Assembly: GCF_016458235.1 (NCBI RefSeq)
Contig: NZ_JAEMHK010000021.1
Location: 1 to 47,130 of the forward strand
Length of the DNA stretch: 47,130 nucleotides
Direction: 5' to 3'
DNA from: Geomonas propionica
Lineage (GTDB): Bacteria > Desulfobacterota > Desulfuromonadia > Geobacterales > Geobacteraceae
Below, in pieces: positions 10,363-18,844 of the stretch. The notes under the pieces are model-generated. The model saw only the letters and a program-made list of their open reading frames with translations. It made no database searches and had not been told where the DNA came from. Both the position numbers and the translations under genes were made by a program. How positions within the stretch are numbered: position 1 is the stretch's first letter; each line of letters begins with the position of its first letter.

Positions 10363-12480
10363 ATGGAAGCTACCAGGGAAATCTATTGGAACGTAGGGCA
10401 CGGCGTGGTGCTCCCGATGTACCTGCTCACGCTGCTCGCCTTCGCCGCCTGCGCCTACGGGTGTTGGAAGCGGGTCGAGGTCTACCGGCAGGGGAAACCC
10501 CTCAACCGTCTGGACAACCTGCGCGAACGGGTCGTGCTGATGGCTACCAACATGTTAGGTCAGATCAGGGTGCTGCGCGTCGCCGGCCCCGGTATCCCGC
10601 ACGCGCTGTTCTTCTGGGGCTTCGTGGTCCTGTTCATCGGGACGCTCCTGGTCATGGCCCAGGCCGATGTCTCGCAGCCGCTCTTCGGCATCAAGATTCT
10701 CACCGGCGGCTTCTACAAGGCCTACTCGCTGGTGCTTGATCTGGCTGGTCTGGCCGCGATCTTCACCCTGTTCGGCCTGGCGCTCAGGCGCTTTGTGGCG
10801 CGGCCGGAGGGGCTCAAGATCACCCGCGACGACTACTTGATGCACGGCCTTTTATCCGCCATCATCGTCACCGGATTCTTCGCCGAAGGGGCGCGCATGG
10901 CCGCCACCGAGCTGCGTCAGAACCCGGACCTGGCGCGCTTCTCGCCGATCGGGCTCATGGTCGCCGGCCAGTTCGCCGCGCTCGACCTGCAGTCCCTCAA
11001 GGAGCTGCACCGGCTCTGGTGGTGGTGCCACTTCCTGCTGGTCACCGGCTTCATCGCCGCCATCCCCGGGACCAAGTTCCGCCACCTGCTGACCACTCCC
11101 GCCAACTACCTTTTCGTGGATCTCAGGCCCAAGGGGAGCATCGATACCATCGATCTCGAGGCGGAAGGGGTGGAGCATTTCGGGGTGGACAAGGTCGCCG
11201 ACCTCACCTGGAAGGACATCTTCGACGCGGACGCCTGCACCAGCTGCAAGCGGTGCCAGGATCGCTGTCCCGCCTTCAACACGGAGAAGCCGCTCTCGCC
11301 GATGCAGCTGGTGCAGCAGATAGGCGACACCGCGTGCTCCGCGCCGCAGGCGGACCTGATCGAGGCGGTCGGGCGGGACACGCTCTGGTCCTGCACCACC
11401 TGCCGCTCCTGCCAGGAGATCTGCCCGGCACAGGTGGAGCACGTCAACAAGGTCATCGAGATGCGGCGCAACCTGGTCCTCATGCAGGGGGAGTTTCCCG
11501 GCGAGGAGGTCATGGTCGCGGCCAACAACGTCGAGGTGAACGGCAACCCCTTCGGCATGGCCTACGCGGAGCGGGGCAAGTGGTCCGACGGGCTCCCGGT
11601 GCGGCACCTCTCCGAGGGGGAGGGGGCCGACATCCTCTACTTCGTCGGCTGCTACGCCTCCTTCGACAAGAGGAACCAGGAGGTGGCCAAAAGCTTCGTG
11701 AAGATCTGCGATGCGGCGGGAGTGAGCGTCGGCATCCTGGGCAAGGAGGAGCGCTGCTGCGGCGAGCCGCTGCGCAAGCTGGGCAACGAGTACTTGTACC
11801 AGGTGACCGCGCAGGAGAATATCGAACTGATCAAGGGGTATGGCGTGAAGAAGATCGTCACCACCTGCCCCCACTGTCTCAACACCCTCGGGCGCGACTA
11901 CCGCGATCTCGGGCTCGACGTTGAGGTCGAACACTACACCGTCTTCATCGACAGGCTGATCGGCGACGGGACGCTCGCCCTCGCTCCGCACCAGTTCGAC
12001 TACACCTACCACGACTCCTGCTACCTTGGTCGCTACCAGGGCATCATGGAGCAGCCGCGCAACGTGCTGCACGTGGCCGGGGGAAGGATCAACGAGATGC
12101 AGAGGTCGGGGCTGGAGAGCTTCTGCTGCGGCGCCGGCGGCGGCCGGATCCTGGCCGAGGAAAAGCTCGGGAGCCGGATCAATGTGCAGCGGGTTAAGAT
12201 GGCCGAGGCGACCGGTGCGCCGCTGATCGTATCCAACTGCCCCTTCTGCCTGACCATGTTCGAAGACGGTATCAAGACCGGTGATTGCGAAGGAAAGCTG
12301 GCGGTGCGGGACCTGGCCGAGGTGGTGGCGGAACGACTGGCGACGCCGCTCGAGATAGGGAAGGCGTTGCCGGAACTGAGCATCGCAACCGTCACGGCAC
12401 TGGCCGAGGTGGCGGGGAGAATCGATCCGGCGCCGCCGGAAGAGGAGCGGTTGGCGGCAGCAGAAGGTGTATCGGCATGA
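10363..12480 (+). CDS. Membrane Fe-S oxidoreductase 1, ETF:(methyl)menaquinone oxidoreductase (EMO) type
   Basis: This 705-residue fusion has three parts. Five or six N-terminal membrane helices resemble nitrate-reductase gamma/cytochrome b (for example VLPMYLLTLLAFAACAYG, FFWGFVVLFIGTLLVM, WWWCHFLLVTGFIAAIPG) with histidines suited to haem b. A central pair of [4Fe-4S] motifs follows (CTSCKRCQDRCP, CTTCRSCQEICP). The C-terminal half has two HdrD-like CCG domains (ERCCGEPLRKLG, FCCGAGGGR, with DSCYLGRY between). This architecture is that of EMO, described in Syntrophus and Geobacter as moving electrons from reduced ETF to menaquinone. It directly precedes etfBA 1. The start codon lies just after the G-rich repeat 10267-10323. 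The last residues are an acidic, weakly conserved tail. Confidence 0.87.
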   Translation: MEATREIYWNVGHGVVLPMYLLTLLAFAACAYGCWKRVEVYRQGKPLNRLDNLRERVVLMATNMLGQIRVLRVAGPGIPHALFFWGFVVLFIGTLLVMAQADVSQPLFGIKILTGGFYKAYSLVLDLAGLAAIFTLFGLALRRFVARPEGLKITRDDYLMHGLLSAIIVTGFFAEGARMAATELRQNPDLARFSPIGLMVAGQFAALDLQSLKELHRLWWWCHFLLVTGFIAAIPGTKFRHLLTTPANYLFVDLRPKGSIDTIDLEAEGVEHFGVDKVADLTWKDIFDADACTSCKRCQDRCPAFNTEKPLSPMQLVQQIGDTACSAPQADLIEAVGRDTLWSCTTCRSCQEICPAQVEHVNKVIEMRRNLVLMQGEFPGEEVMVAANNVEVNGNPFGMAYAERGKWSDGLPVRHLSEGEGADILYFVGCYASFDKRNQEVAKSFVKICDAAGVSVGILGKEERCCGEPLRKLGNEYLYQVTAQENIELIKGYGVKKIVTTCPHCLNTLGRDYRDLGLDVEVEHYTVFIDRLIGDGTLALAPHQFDYTYHDSCYLGRYQGIMEQPRNVLHVAGGRINEMQRSGLESFCCGAGGGRILAEEKLGSRINVQRVKMAEATGAPLIVSNCPFCLTMFEDGIKTGDCEGKLAVRDLAEVVAERLATPLEIGKALPELSIATVTALAEVAGRIDPAPPEEERLAAAEGVSA

Positions 12481-12508
12481 TGCCGCGAAGAATCCAGAGG
12501 AGGAAGTT

Positions 12509-13285
12509 ATGAAGATACTGGTATGCATCAAACAGGTGCCGGACATGGAGTCCCGCTTCAGGCCCAACGGCGACAAGACCTGGTACGACGAGAGTGACCT
12601 CGCCTTCCGCATGAACGAATACGACGAGTATGCGGTGGAACAGGCGGTTCAGCTCAAGGAGCAACTGGGCGGGGAGCCCGAGATCACGGTCCTCTCCATC
12701 GGCCCCGAGCGCACGGTGGAGGCGATCAAGAAGGCCCTTGCCATGGGGGGGGACCGCGCCGTCCACATCCGGGACGACCGGTACTACCAGAAGGATCCCT
12801 GGCAGATCGCCTCGATGATCGCGAGCTACGCCAAGGGTGAAAGCTTCGACCTGATCTTCACGGGGATGCAGTCCCAGGACCGCGGCTCGGCCCAGGTCGG
12901 CGTCATCGTGGCGGAACTCCTGGGCCTCTCCTGCGCCACCACCTTGGTCGGCTTCAGCTATGACGGCGGCACCGTCACCGTCAAAAGGGAGCTGGAAGGA
13001 GGGATCAAGGGCGTGGCGAAGCTGAAGCTTCCGGCGCTGGTCACCTGCCAGCTGGGGCTCAACACCCCGCGCTACCCGACCCTTCCCAACATCATGAAGG
13101 CGAAGAAGAAGGAGATCGCCGCGCTGACTCCGGCCGAACTGTCCGGCGAAGCGGAACTGACCGCCACCGCCGCCATCTACCCGCCCGCCAAGAAAGGTGG
13201 CGGCCTGGTGCTGGAAGGGGAGATCGGTGCGCAGGTGGACCGGCTGATGGGGATCCTGAAGGAAAAGACCGCGGTGCTCAGATAG
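12509..13285 (+). CDS. etfB: Electron transfer flavoprotein beta subunit 1
   Basis: This 258-residue protein begins MKILVCIKQVPD, the conserved EtfB start. The ATG at 12509 has AGAGGAGGAAGTT in front. An upstream in-frame start at 12467 lies inside the end of the EMO gene and has no such site. It has NEYDEYAVEQAVQLKE in place of the NPYD type, and GMQSQDRGSAQVG in the nucleotide-binding loop. This is closer to canonical, non-bifurcating ETF than the second copy at 18024. With EtfA 1 it should carry electrons from acyl-CoA dehydrogenase to EMO 1. Confidence 0.92.
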   Translation: MKILVCIKQVPDMESRFRPNGDKTWYDESDLAFRMNEYDEYAVEQAVQLKEQLGGEPEITVLSIGPERTVEAIKKALAMGGDRAVHIRDDRYYQKDPWQIASMIASYAKGESFDLIFTGMQSQDRGSAQVGVIVAELLGLSCATTLVGFSYDGGTVTVKRELEGGIKGVAKLKLPALVTCQLGLNTPRYPTLPNIMKAKKKEIAALTPAELSGEAELTATAAIYPPAKKGGGLVLEGEIGAQVDRLMGILKEKTAVLR

Positions 13286-13403
13286 CGAGGGCAGGGGCGG
13301 AGGGGACTGGCTCCGCAGGTGCCTGTCCCCCTCTCTGGACGAGTGAGATCCGACCGCCACCGCAACCGGGCGACAAAACAACCGCTGCTACGGAGGGAAA
13401 ACA

Positions 13404-14321
13404 ATGAAAGCATTACTGATAGGGGAATACCGGCAGGGGAAGCTCCTCGACACCACCTATGAACTCAAGGCCTTCGCCGACCGCCTCGGCGCCGACAGCG
13501 TCATGCTGCTGGTGGGAAGCGATGCCGAGCTCCCGAAATGTGACAGCAAAGTCTACCTGGCCGATGCCGCCAAGTACGGCGAGTACAACCCCGACCTGCA
13601 CAAGCAGCTGGTACTGCAGGCCGTCGAGAAGGAGAACCCGGACTGCATCGTCTTCGTCCACTCCTCCTACGGCTGGGATCTCGCCCCGCGCGTCGCCGTT
13701 GCCTTGAAGGCGGGCCAAGTCTCCGAGATTGTCGCGCTCAACGAAGGCGCCTACGAGGTCAACGCCTGCAACGCCAAGCTGCGCCGGACCGTGACGCCCA
13801 AAAGCGGCCGCTGCGTCCTCACCATCCAGGCTGGTGCCTTCAGCCCGACCGGCGAACCGCAAGGGGCGCCGCAGCTGGAAAGGCTGGATCTCTCCGGCAC
13901 AGCCTCCGCCATCGAGTTCGTGGGGTACGAGGCCGCCGAGCAGAAGGGGGTCGACCTGAGCAAAGCCGAGATCATCGTGAGCGCCGGGCGCGGCGTGGGC
14001 AAGAAGGACAACGTCCCGGTCATCGCCGCACTGGCCAGCGCCCTCGGTGGCGAACTCGGCGCGAGCCGCCCGGTGGTCGACGCCGGCTGGGTCGATCACA
14101 GCCACCAGGTTGGCACCACCGGACAGACGGTGAGCCCGAAGCTCTACGTCGCCTGCGGCATCAGCGGCGCCATCCAGCACTTGGCGGGAATGAAGAAGGC
14201 CGACTTCATCGTGGCCATCAACAAGGACAAGGACGCCCCCATCGGCGAGATCGCCGACGTCCTGGTGGTGGCGGACGTGATGCAGTTCGTCCCCGCCTTC
14301 ACCGCCAAGTGCGCGAGATAA
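13404..14321 (+). CDS. etfA: Electron transfer flavoprotein alpha subunit 1
   Basis: This 305-residue protein ends with the FAD-binding domain typical of EtfA: SAGRGVGKKDN near residue 193, GASRPVVDAGW, HQVGTTGQTVSPKLYVACGI and SGAIQHLAGM, then INKDKDAPI. There is no ferredoxin extension, unlike EtfA 2. It follows EtfB 1 after a 118-base gap that holds no recognisable gene, only a purine-rich stretch and a Shine-Dalgarno (CGGAGGGAAAACA). It should form the FAD-carrying half of the ETF serving the adjacent dehydrogenases and EMO 1. Confidence 0.93.
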   Translation: MKALLIGEYRQGKLLDTTYELKAFADRLGADSVMLLVGSDAELPKCDSKVYLADAAKYGEYNPDLHKQLVLQAVEKENPDCIVFVHSSYGWDLAPRVAVALKAGQVSEIVALNEGAYEVNACNAKLRRTVTPKSGRCVLTIQAGAFSPTGEPQGAPQLERLDLSGTASAIEFVGYEAAEQKGVDLSKAEIIVSAGRGVGKKDNVPVIAALASALGGELGASRPVVDAGWVDHSHQVGTTGQTVSPKLYVACGISGAIQHLAGMKKADFIVAINKDKDAPIGEIADVLVVADVMQFVPAFTAKCAR

Positions 14322-14360
14322 GGTTGTAAGCGCTCCGGATTAACGACGATCGTCCGCTAG

Positions 14361-14458
14361 TCCCCTCTCCCTCCGGGAGAGGGTGCCCGAAGGGCGGGTG
14401 AGGGCTTTGCCGGCAGGACAGCTCCCTCACCCTGACCCTCTCCCAGAGGGAGAGGGAA
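14361..14458. repeat. Intergenic hairpin repeat, family B copy 2
   Basis: This is almost the same as 8961-9077: a CCCTCTCCCTCCGGGAGAGGG palindrome with GGGCGGGTGAGGG, then CTCCCTCACCCTGACCCTCTCCC and a GAGGGAGAGGG tail. It separates etfA 1 from acyl-CoA dehydrogenase 2 and is followed at once by a family A copy. Confidence 0.75.
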
Positions 14459-14474
14459 GGTGGACTGCAGGTCC

Positions 14475-14512
14475 GTCCCCTCCCCAGGAGGGGGCGGGCT
14501 AGGGAGGGGGAA
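14475..14512 (+). repeat. Intergenic G-rich repeat, family A copy 4
   Basis: A C-run is followed by G5-C-G3-CTA-G3-A-G5, the same four-run pattern as 122-160 and 4072-4108. The loop bases differ between copies but the G-runs are kept. It ends about 58 bases before the start of acyl-CoA dehydrogenase 2. Confidence 0.72.
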
Positions 14513-14570
14513 CCCTGCGGAGTGTCACGGCAACCCCGAACGTAACCGATTGACCAAGAGGGAGACACCG

Positions 14571-15728
14571 ATGTTTCTCGATCTTACCGAAGAGCAGAAG
14601 CTGATCCAGGAAACCGCTAGAAACTTTGCCCGTTCCGAGCTGGAACCGCTCGCGGCCAAACTGGACCGCGAAGGGGACCGCCCGGCGTTCCTCGCCAACC
14701 TGAAGAAGCTGGCGGAGCTGGGCTTCATGGGCCTCAACGTTCAAGGGGAATATGGCGGTTCCGAGGCCGGCGTGGTCGCCTTCAGCGTGGCCATGACCGA
14801 GATCGCACGCGCCTGCGCATCCACCGCGGTGACCGTCTCGGTGAACAACATGGTCTGCGAGGTGATCCAGACCATCGGCTCGCAGGAGCAAAAGGAGAAG
14901 TACATCCCCCTCATCTGCTCCGGTGCCTACGCCGCCGGGAGCTTCGCCCTCACCGAGACCGGCGCCGGTTCCGACCCCGCCGGCATGACCACCACGGCGG
15001 TCCTCGACGGTGACAGTTGGGTCCTGAACGGCTCCAAGATCTTCATCACCAGCGCGCCCTATGCCGGCGTCTTCGTGGTCTGGGCGGTAACCGACAGGGA
15101 GGCACCCAAAGGGAAGGGGATCAGTTGCTTCCTAGTGGAGCAGGGGACGCCGGGCCTTGTGATCGGTAAGCAGGAGGAAAAAACGGGGCAGCACGCCTCA
15201 GCCACCAACGAGCTGGTCTTCGACAACTGCCGCATCCCGAAAGACGCACTGATGGGGAAGTTGAACGACGGTTTCCGCATCGCCGTCGCGGAACTGGGTG
15301 GGGGGAGGATCGGCATCGGCTCCCTGGCGCTCGGGGTCGGCCTCGCGGCCATGGACTACGCCACCAGGTACAGCACGGAGCGGGTGCAGTTCGGGCAGAA
15401 GATCAGCAGCTTCCAGGCCATACAGTGGAAGATCGCCGACAGCTACACCGAACTGGAGGCGGCGCGCCTGCTGCTGATGAGTGCCGCCTTCCGCAAGGAG
15501 AGCGGCCGCCCCTTCGCCAAGGAGGCGTCCATGGCCAAGCTCTTCGCCACCGAGGCCGCCAACCGCGCCTGCTACAACGCCGTGCAGATGCTGGGAGGCT
15601 ACGGCTACACCGCCGACTTCCCCGTCGAGCGCTACGCCCGCGACGTCAGGATCACCTCGATCTACGAAGGGACCAGTGAAATCCAACGAGTCATCATCGC
15701 CCGTGAGATCTTGAAAAACTTCAGTTGA
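14571..15728 (+). CDS. Acyl-CoA dehydrogenase 2
   Basis: This 385-residue acyl-CoA dehydrogenase starts MFLDLTEEQKLIQETARNF. The ATG at 14571 has AAGAGGGAGACACCG before it, while an upstream start at 14460 would run through the repeats and is rejected. Family motifs are present: LTETGAGSDPAGM, GGRIGIGSLALG, and catalytic Glu366 in SIYEGTSEIQR. It differs clearly from dehydrogenase 1 in sequence, so a different acyl-CoA is likely. The following glutaconate-type CoA-transferase makes glutaryl-CoA a candidate. Isobutyryl-CoA and other short branched acyl-CoAs are alternatives. It should also pass electrons to ETF. Confidence 0.88.
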   Translation: MFLDLTEEQKLIQETARNFARSELEPLAAKLDREGDRPAFLANLKKLAELGFMGLNVQGEYGGSEAGVVAFSVAMTEIARACASTAVTVSVNNMVCEVIQTIGSQEQKEKYIPLICSGAYAAGSFALTETGAGSDPAGMTTTAVLDGDSWVLNGSKIFITSAPYAGVFVVWAVTDREAPKGKGISCFLVEQGTPGLVIGKQEEKTGQHASATNELVFDNCRIPKDALMGKLNDGFRIAVAELGGGRIGIGSLALGVGLAAMDYATRYSTERVQFGQKISSFQAIQWKIADSYTELEAARLLLMSAAFRKESGRPFAKEASMAKLFATEAANRACYNAVQMLGGYGYTADFPVERYARDVRITSIYEGTSEIQRVIIAREILKNFS

Positions 15729-15783
15729 GCAGCCCCCCGGCAACAGGAATCATGCTGCACAAACCATTGCACGTGACCCAACG

Positions 15784-15872
15784 TTCCCCCCTTTGCGAAG
15801 GGGGGACAGGGGGGATTTGCCTCTCTCAACCAAAGCAAATCCCCCTAAATCCCCCTTCGCAAAAGGGGGACT
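15784..15872. repeat. Intergenic hairpin repeat, family C copy 1
   Basis: Two inverted modules of the type CCCCCTTTGCGAAGGGGG flank a GGGGGATTTGC...GCAAATCCCCC stem, giving a long imperfect hairpin between acyl-CoA dehydrogenase 2 and gctA. Related copies are at 17716-17796 and 17899-17936. Confidence 0.78.
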
Positions 15873-15925
15873 TAAAACCGGAAGGTAATCAGTAACCCCG
15901 GCAATCATAGTTCAAGGAGGGACGC

Positions 15926-16891
15926 ATGAGTAGCGGCAAGCGGATCACGTTGCAGCAGGCGGCCGAGATCGTGAAAAACGGCTCCAGCCTGACCTTTTCC
16001 GGCTTCACCATCTGGCGGCGCCCCTTCGCGCTGGTCTACGAGCTGATCAGGCAACGGAGAAAGGGACTCCACCTCATCGAGGTGAACGGCGGGCCGCAGA
16101 CCGAGTTCCTGGTCGGCGCCGGGTGCGTGGACATCTGGGAGTCCTGCTGGGTCGGCCACGAACTCTACGGCAAGTACGGCGCCAACCTCTCCAGGAAGGT
16201 CGGCAACAAGGAGATCCTGGTCGAGGACTACAGCCACGCGGAGATGCTGTTCCGCTTCAGCGCGGCCGCCTCGGGCGCCCCCTACGCCGTGACCCAGACC
16301 GCGCTTGGGACCGACATCCACAACCCCGCCTACGACACGCTGGGCAACGCCGGGCTGCGCGACGGCAGGCGCATCCCAAAGCACAAGTACCGCTTCACCG
16401 AGGACCCCTTCTTCGGCGCCGGCGCCCAGGTCATGGTTCCCGCCGCCAAGGTCGATGTCGCCATCCTCTGCGTCCAGCAGGTGGGGGAGGAGGGGACGGT
16501 GCGGGTGAACGGCCAGTTTTACTCCGACCCGGAGGTGGCCAGGGCGGCCGACGTTACCATCGTCATGGCGGAAGAGATCGTCCCGGAAGAGTACCTGCGG
16601 CGCGACAGCGACCTGAACACCATCACCAGCTTCGAGGTCGATCACATCGTCGAGGTCCCCTTCGGCGCCCACCCCACCGGCATGTTCGGCCGCTACGACG
16701 TTGACGGCGCCTTCCTCAAGGATTTCTACACCAGGACCAGGACCCAGGAAGGGTTCGACGACTTCGCCAAGGAATGGATTCACGGCCTGGACCACCTGGG
16801 TTACCTCGAGAAGCTTGGCTGGCCGAAGATGCTCAACCTGAAGGCGAACACCGCCCTCAAGTACAGCACCGGCGTGAAAAGGGGGCAGTGA
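15926..16891 (+). CDS. gctA: CoA-transferase subunit A (glutaconate CoA-transferase type)
   Basis: At 321 residues this is almost the length of GctA from Acidaminococcus (320). It shares the LTFSGFTIWRRPFALVYELIRQ start, VEDYSHAEMLFRFSAAASGAPY, HKYRFTEDPFFGAGAQVMVPAAKVDVAI and FGAHPTGMFGRYDVDGAFLK segments. It is the non-catalytic partner of the family I CoA-transferase heterodimer, which moves CoA from acetyl-CoA or another donor to a carboxylic acid. Next to dehydrogenases it probably activates the acid entering this pathway. Whether that is glutarate/glutaconate or butyrate/isobutyrate is open. The start has CAAGGAGGGACGC, and the stop is one base from gctB's ATG. Confidence 0.85.
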   Translation: MSSGKRITLQQAAEIVKNGSSLTFSGFTIWRRPFALVYELIRQRRKGLHLIEVNGGPQTEFLVGAGCVDIWESCWVGHELYGKYGANLSRKVGNKEILVEDYSHAEMLFRFSAAASGAPYAVTQTALGTDIHNPAYDTLGNAGLRDGRRIPKHKYRFTEDPFFGAGAQVMVPAAKVDVAILCVQQVGEEGTVRVNGQFYSDPEVARAADVTIVMAEEIVPEEYLRRDSDLNTITSFEVDHIVEVPFGAHPTGMFGRYDVDGAFLKDFYTRTRTQEGFDDFAKEWIHGLDHLGYLEKLGWPKMLNLKANTALKYSTGVKRGQ

Positions 16892-16892
16892 C

Positions 16893-17714
16893 ATGAACAA
16901 AGAGTTCGCGAAACCGGAAGAGTACGGGCTGGCCGACCTTCTCTGCTGCGCCGCCTCCCGCGAAGTGCAGGACAATGAAATCGTCTTTGCCGGCACCGGG
17001 CTCCCCATGGTGGCCATCATGCTGGCGCAAAAGACCCACGCGCCGAACCTCAAGCTGATCTTCGAGGCGGGGACGCTGGACGGCCGCCCCCCGGAGATCC
17101 CCACCTCGGTAGGGGATGCCCGCTGCGAGATGGGCGCTTCGCGCTCCTCCGGCCTGCATGACGCCTTCAGCATCGCGCAAAGGGGCTACGTCGACCTGGG
17201 CTTTCTCGGCGGCGCCGAGGTGGACCAGTATGGCAACGTGAACACCACCTGCATCGGCGATTACCTGAACCCCGAGCTGCGCCTCACCGGTAGCGGCGGC
17301 AACCCCGACATCAACTCCTTTGCCAAGCGCACCGTGTTCATCATGGTGCACGAGAAGCGCCGCTTTACCGAGCAGGTGAGCTACATCACCAGCCCTGGCT
17401 GGCGGGTGCGCAACTGGCCCGGCGGCGAAACGGTGCATCGGCGCGAGCTCTACGGCGCGGCCTACCGTGGCGGCCCCTCGGCCGTCATCTCAACCCTCGG
17501 TGTCTTCCGCTTCGACGAGGAAAGCGGGCGGATCTACCTCGACACCTGCCACGCGGGGAACACGCCGGAGCAGATCCGGGACATGTGCCAGTTCGACCTC
17601 GACATCACTAGGGTCAGCGGAGAGACGCTCCCACCCACCAGGGAGGAACTGCACTTTATCCACGAGGTGCTCGACCCGGAGCAGATCTTTATTCCGAAGG
17701 TAAAACCGAAATAA
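16893..17714 (+). CDS. gctB: CoA-transferase subunit B (glutaconate CoA-transferase type)
   Basis: At 273 residues this is close to GctB (266). The segment NLKLIFEAGTLDGRPPEIP places Glu58 where GctB has its catalytic glutamate (Glu54), which forms the covalent glutamyl-CoA intermediate. Other conserved parts are GFLGGAEVDQYGNVN and TFVFIMVHEKRRF-like sequence (read here as KRTVFIMVHEKRRFTEQ). It starts one base after the gctA stop, so the pair is translationally coupled as expected for a heterodimer. The Shine-Dalgarno is GGGGGCAG within the gctA end. Substrate is uncertain, as for subunit A. Confidence 0.85.
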   Translation: MNKEFAKPEEYGLADLLCCAASREVQDNEIVFAGTGLPMVAIMLAQKTHAPNLKLIFEAGTLDGRPPEIPTSVGDARCEMGASRSSGLHDAFSIAQRGYVDLGFLGGAEVDQYGNVNTTCIGDYLNPELRLTGSGGNPDINSFAKRTVFIMVHEKRRFTEQVSYITSPGWRVRNWPGGETVHRRELYGAAYRGGPSAVISTLGVFRFDEESGRIYLDTCHAGNTPEQIRDMCQFDLDITRVSGETLPPTREELHFIHEVLDPEQIFIPKVKPK

Positions 17715-17715
17715 A

Positions 17716-17796
17716 AGTCCCCCTTTGCGAAGGGGGATTTGCTTCTTGTTTTGTCAGAGGCAAATCCCCCCTGCCCCCCCTTCGCAAAAGGGGGGA
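17716..17796. repeat. Intergenic hairpin repeat, family C copy 2
   Basis: CCCCCTTTGCGAAGGGGGATTTGC is followed by an inverted GCAAATCCCCCCTGCCCCCCCTTCGC and AAAAGGGGGG. It begins two bases after the gctB stop and could act as a transcript 3' hairpin. Confidence 0.78.
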
Positions 17797-17898
17797 ACCC
17801 TAGGCCATGTGCACTGCTAGGGGGTAACACTCAACACTCTCTCTGAATTCCGGGAACACCTAGCTGCTGTTCGCGAAGCGCAGCACGAGAACTCGTGT

Positions 17899-17936
17899 CC
17901 TCCCCTTTGCGAAGGGGAGACAGAGGGGATTTGCTT
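17899..17936. repeat. Intergenic hairpin repeat, family C partial copy
   Basis: CCTCCCCTTTGCGAAGGGGAGACAGAGGGGATTTGC has only the left half of the family C element. It lies in the gctB-etfB 2 gap (17715-18023), which otherwise shows the terminator-like hairpin at 17953-17981 and no gene. Confidence 0.65.
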
Positions 17937-17952
17937 AGGGGGTAACGTAGAG

Positions 17953-17981
17953 AAATTGCGGTTAGAGCTGCAATTTTTTTT
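17953..17981 (+). terminator. Possible rho-independent terminator or attenuator before etfB 2
   Basis: AAATTGC (17953-17959) pairs with GCAATTT (17970-17976) and runs into a T tract. The stem is short and AT-rich, so efficiency may be partial. It suggests that etfB 2 begins a separate transcription unit. Confidence 0.5.
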
Positions 17982-18023
17982 GACCATTGATTCCATCTTA
18001 CGTCAACGTCAACGGAGCTGGTA

Positions 18024-18836
18024 ATGCTAGTCGTAGTCTGCATCAAACAGGTGCCGGACACCACCCAGGTACAGATCGATCCCGTAACCAACACCCTGGT
18101 GCGCGAGGGAATCCCCTTCATCGTCAACCCGTACGACGCCCACGCCCTGGAGGAGGCCCTGAGGCTTAAGGACCAGTTCGGCTTCCGGGTCGCCGCCCTC
18201 TCCATGGGTCCTCCCAACGCGGAGGCCACGCTGAAAAAGGCGCTGGCCCTTGGGGTGGATGAGGCCATCCTCCTCTCCGACCGCGTCTTTGGCGGGGCTG
18301 ACACATTGGCCACCAGCCGGGTCCTGTCCGAGGCGATCGCAAAGCTGAACCAGCGGGAGCAGGTGGGCATCGTCATTTGCGGCAAGCAGACCATCGACGG
18401 CGACACCGCCCAGGTCGGGCCCGGCATCGCCACCCGACTCGGCTATACCCAGCTCACCCTGGTGGACCATATCGAGAAGCTCGACCCGTTTCAGGAGAGG
18501 ATCACGGTGCGGCGCAAGCTGGAAGGACGCCACGAGATCGTGGAAGCTCCGCTCCCCGTGCTGCTCACCGTGGTGCGCGAGGTGAACCGCCCGCGTTATC
18601 CGACCGTCCCGATGCGGCTGGAATCCGAGGAGGCGGTGGTGCAGATCTGGAGCAACCAGGAACTGCAACTGGATCAAAACGGCATCGGGCTGAAAGGCTC
18701 GCCGACCTGGGTGAGCCGGATCTTCTCCCCGCAACGGGAGAAAGGGGAGATCGTCGGTGACGGCGCCGTCGATCCGGCAGGCGCCGCCCACCTGCTGGTC
18801 GACAGACTTTTGAGCAGGGATCTGCTCGTCGTATAG
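18024..18836 (+). CDS. etfB: Electron transfer flavoprotein beta subunit 2 (bifurcating-ETF-like)
   Basis: This 270-residue EtfB begins MLVVVCIKQVPDTTQVQIDP. It has the features I associate with ETFs of electron-bifurcating groups: VNPYDAHALEEALRLKD, ALSMGPPNAEATLKKALALG, LLSDRVFGGADTLATS and CGKQTIDGDTAQVGPGIATRLG. These differ from EtfB 1. It directly precedes a ferredoxin-fused EtfA (8 bases away) and a second EMO-like gene, so these three probably form one electron-transfer module. Bifurcation itself is an inference from motif resemblance. The start has ACGGAGCTGGTA upstream. Confidence 0.9.
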   Translation: MLVVVCIKQVPDTTQVQIDPVTNTLVREGIPFIVNPYDAHALEEALRLKDQFGFRVAALSMGPPNAEATLKKALALGVDEAILLSDRVFGGADTLATSRVLSEAIAKLNQREQVGIVICGKQTIDGDTAQVGPGIATRLGYTQLTLVDHIEKLDPFQERITVRRKLEGRHEIVEAPLPVLLTVVREVNRPRYPTVPMRLESEEAVVQIWSNQELQLDQNGIGLKGSPTWVSRIFSPQREKGEIVGDGAVDPAGAAHLLVDRLLSRDLLVV

Positions 18837-18844
18837 GAGACGTG

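Noticed and set aside
10852..12612. 586-codon minus-strand frame opposite EMO 1
   Set aside because: It is an antisense shadow, rich in H, L, V and D, with no family motif.
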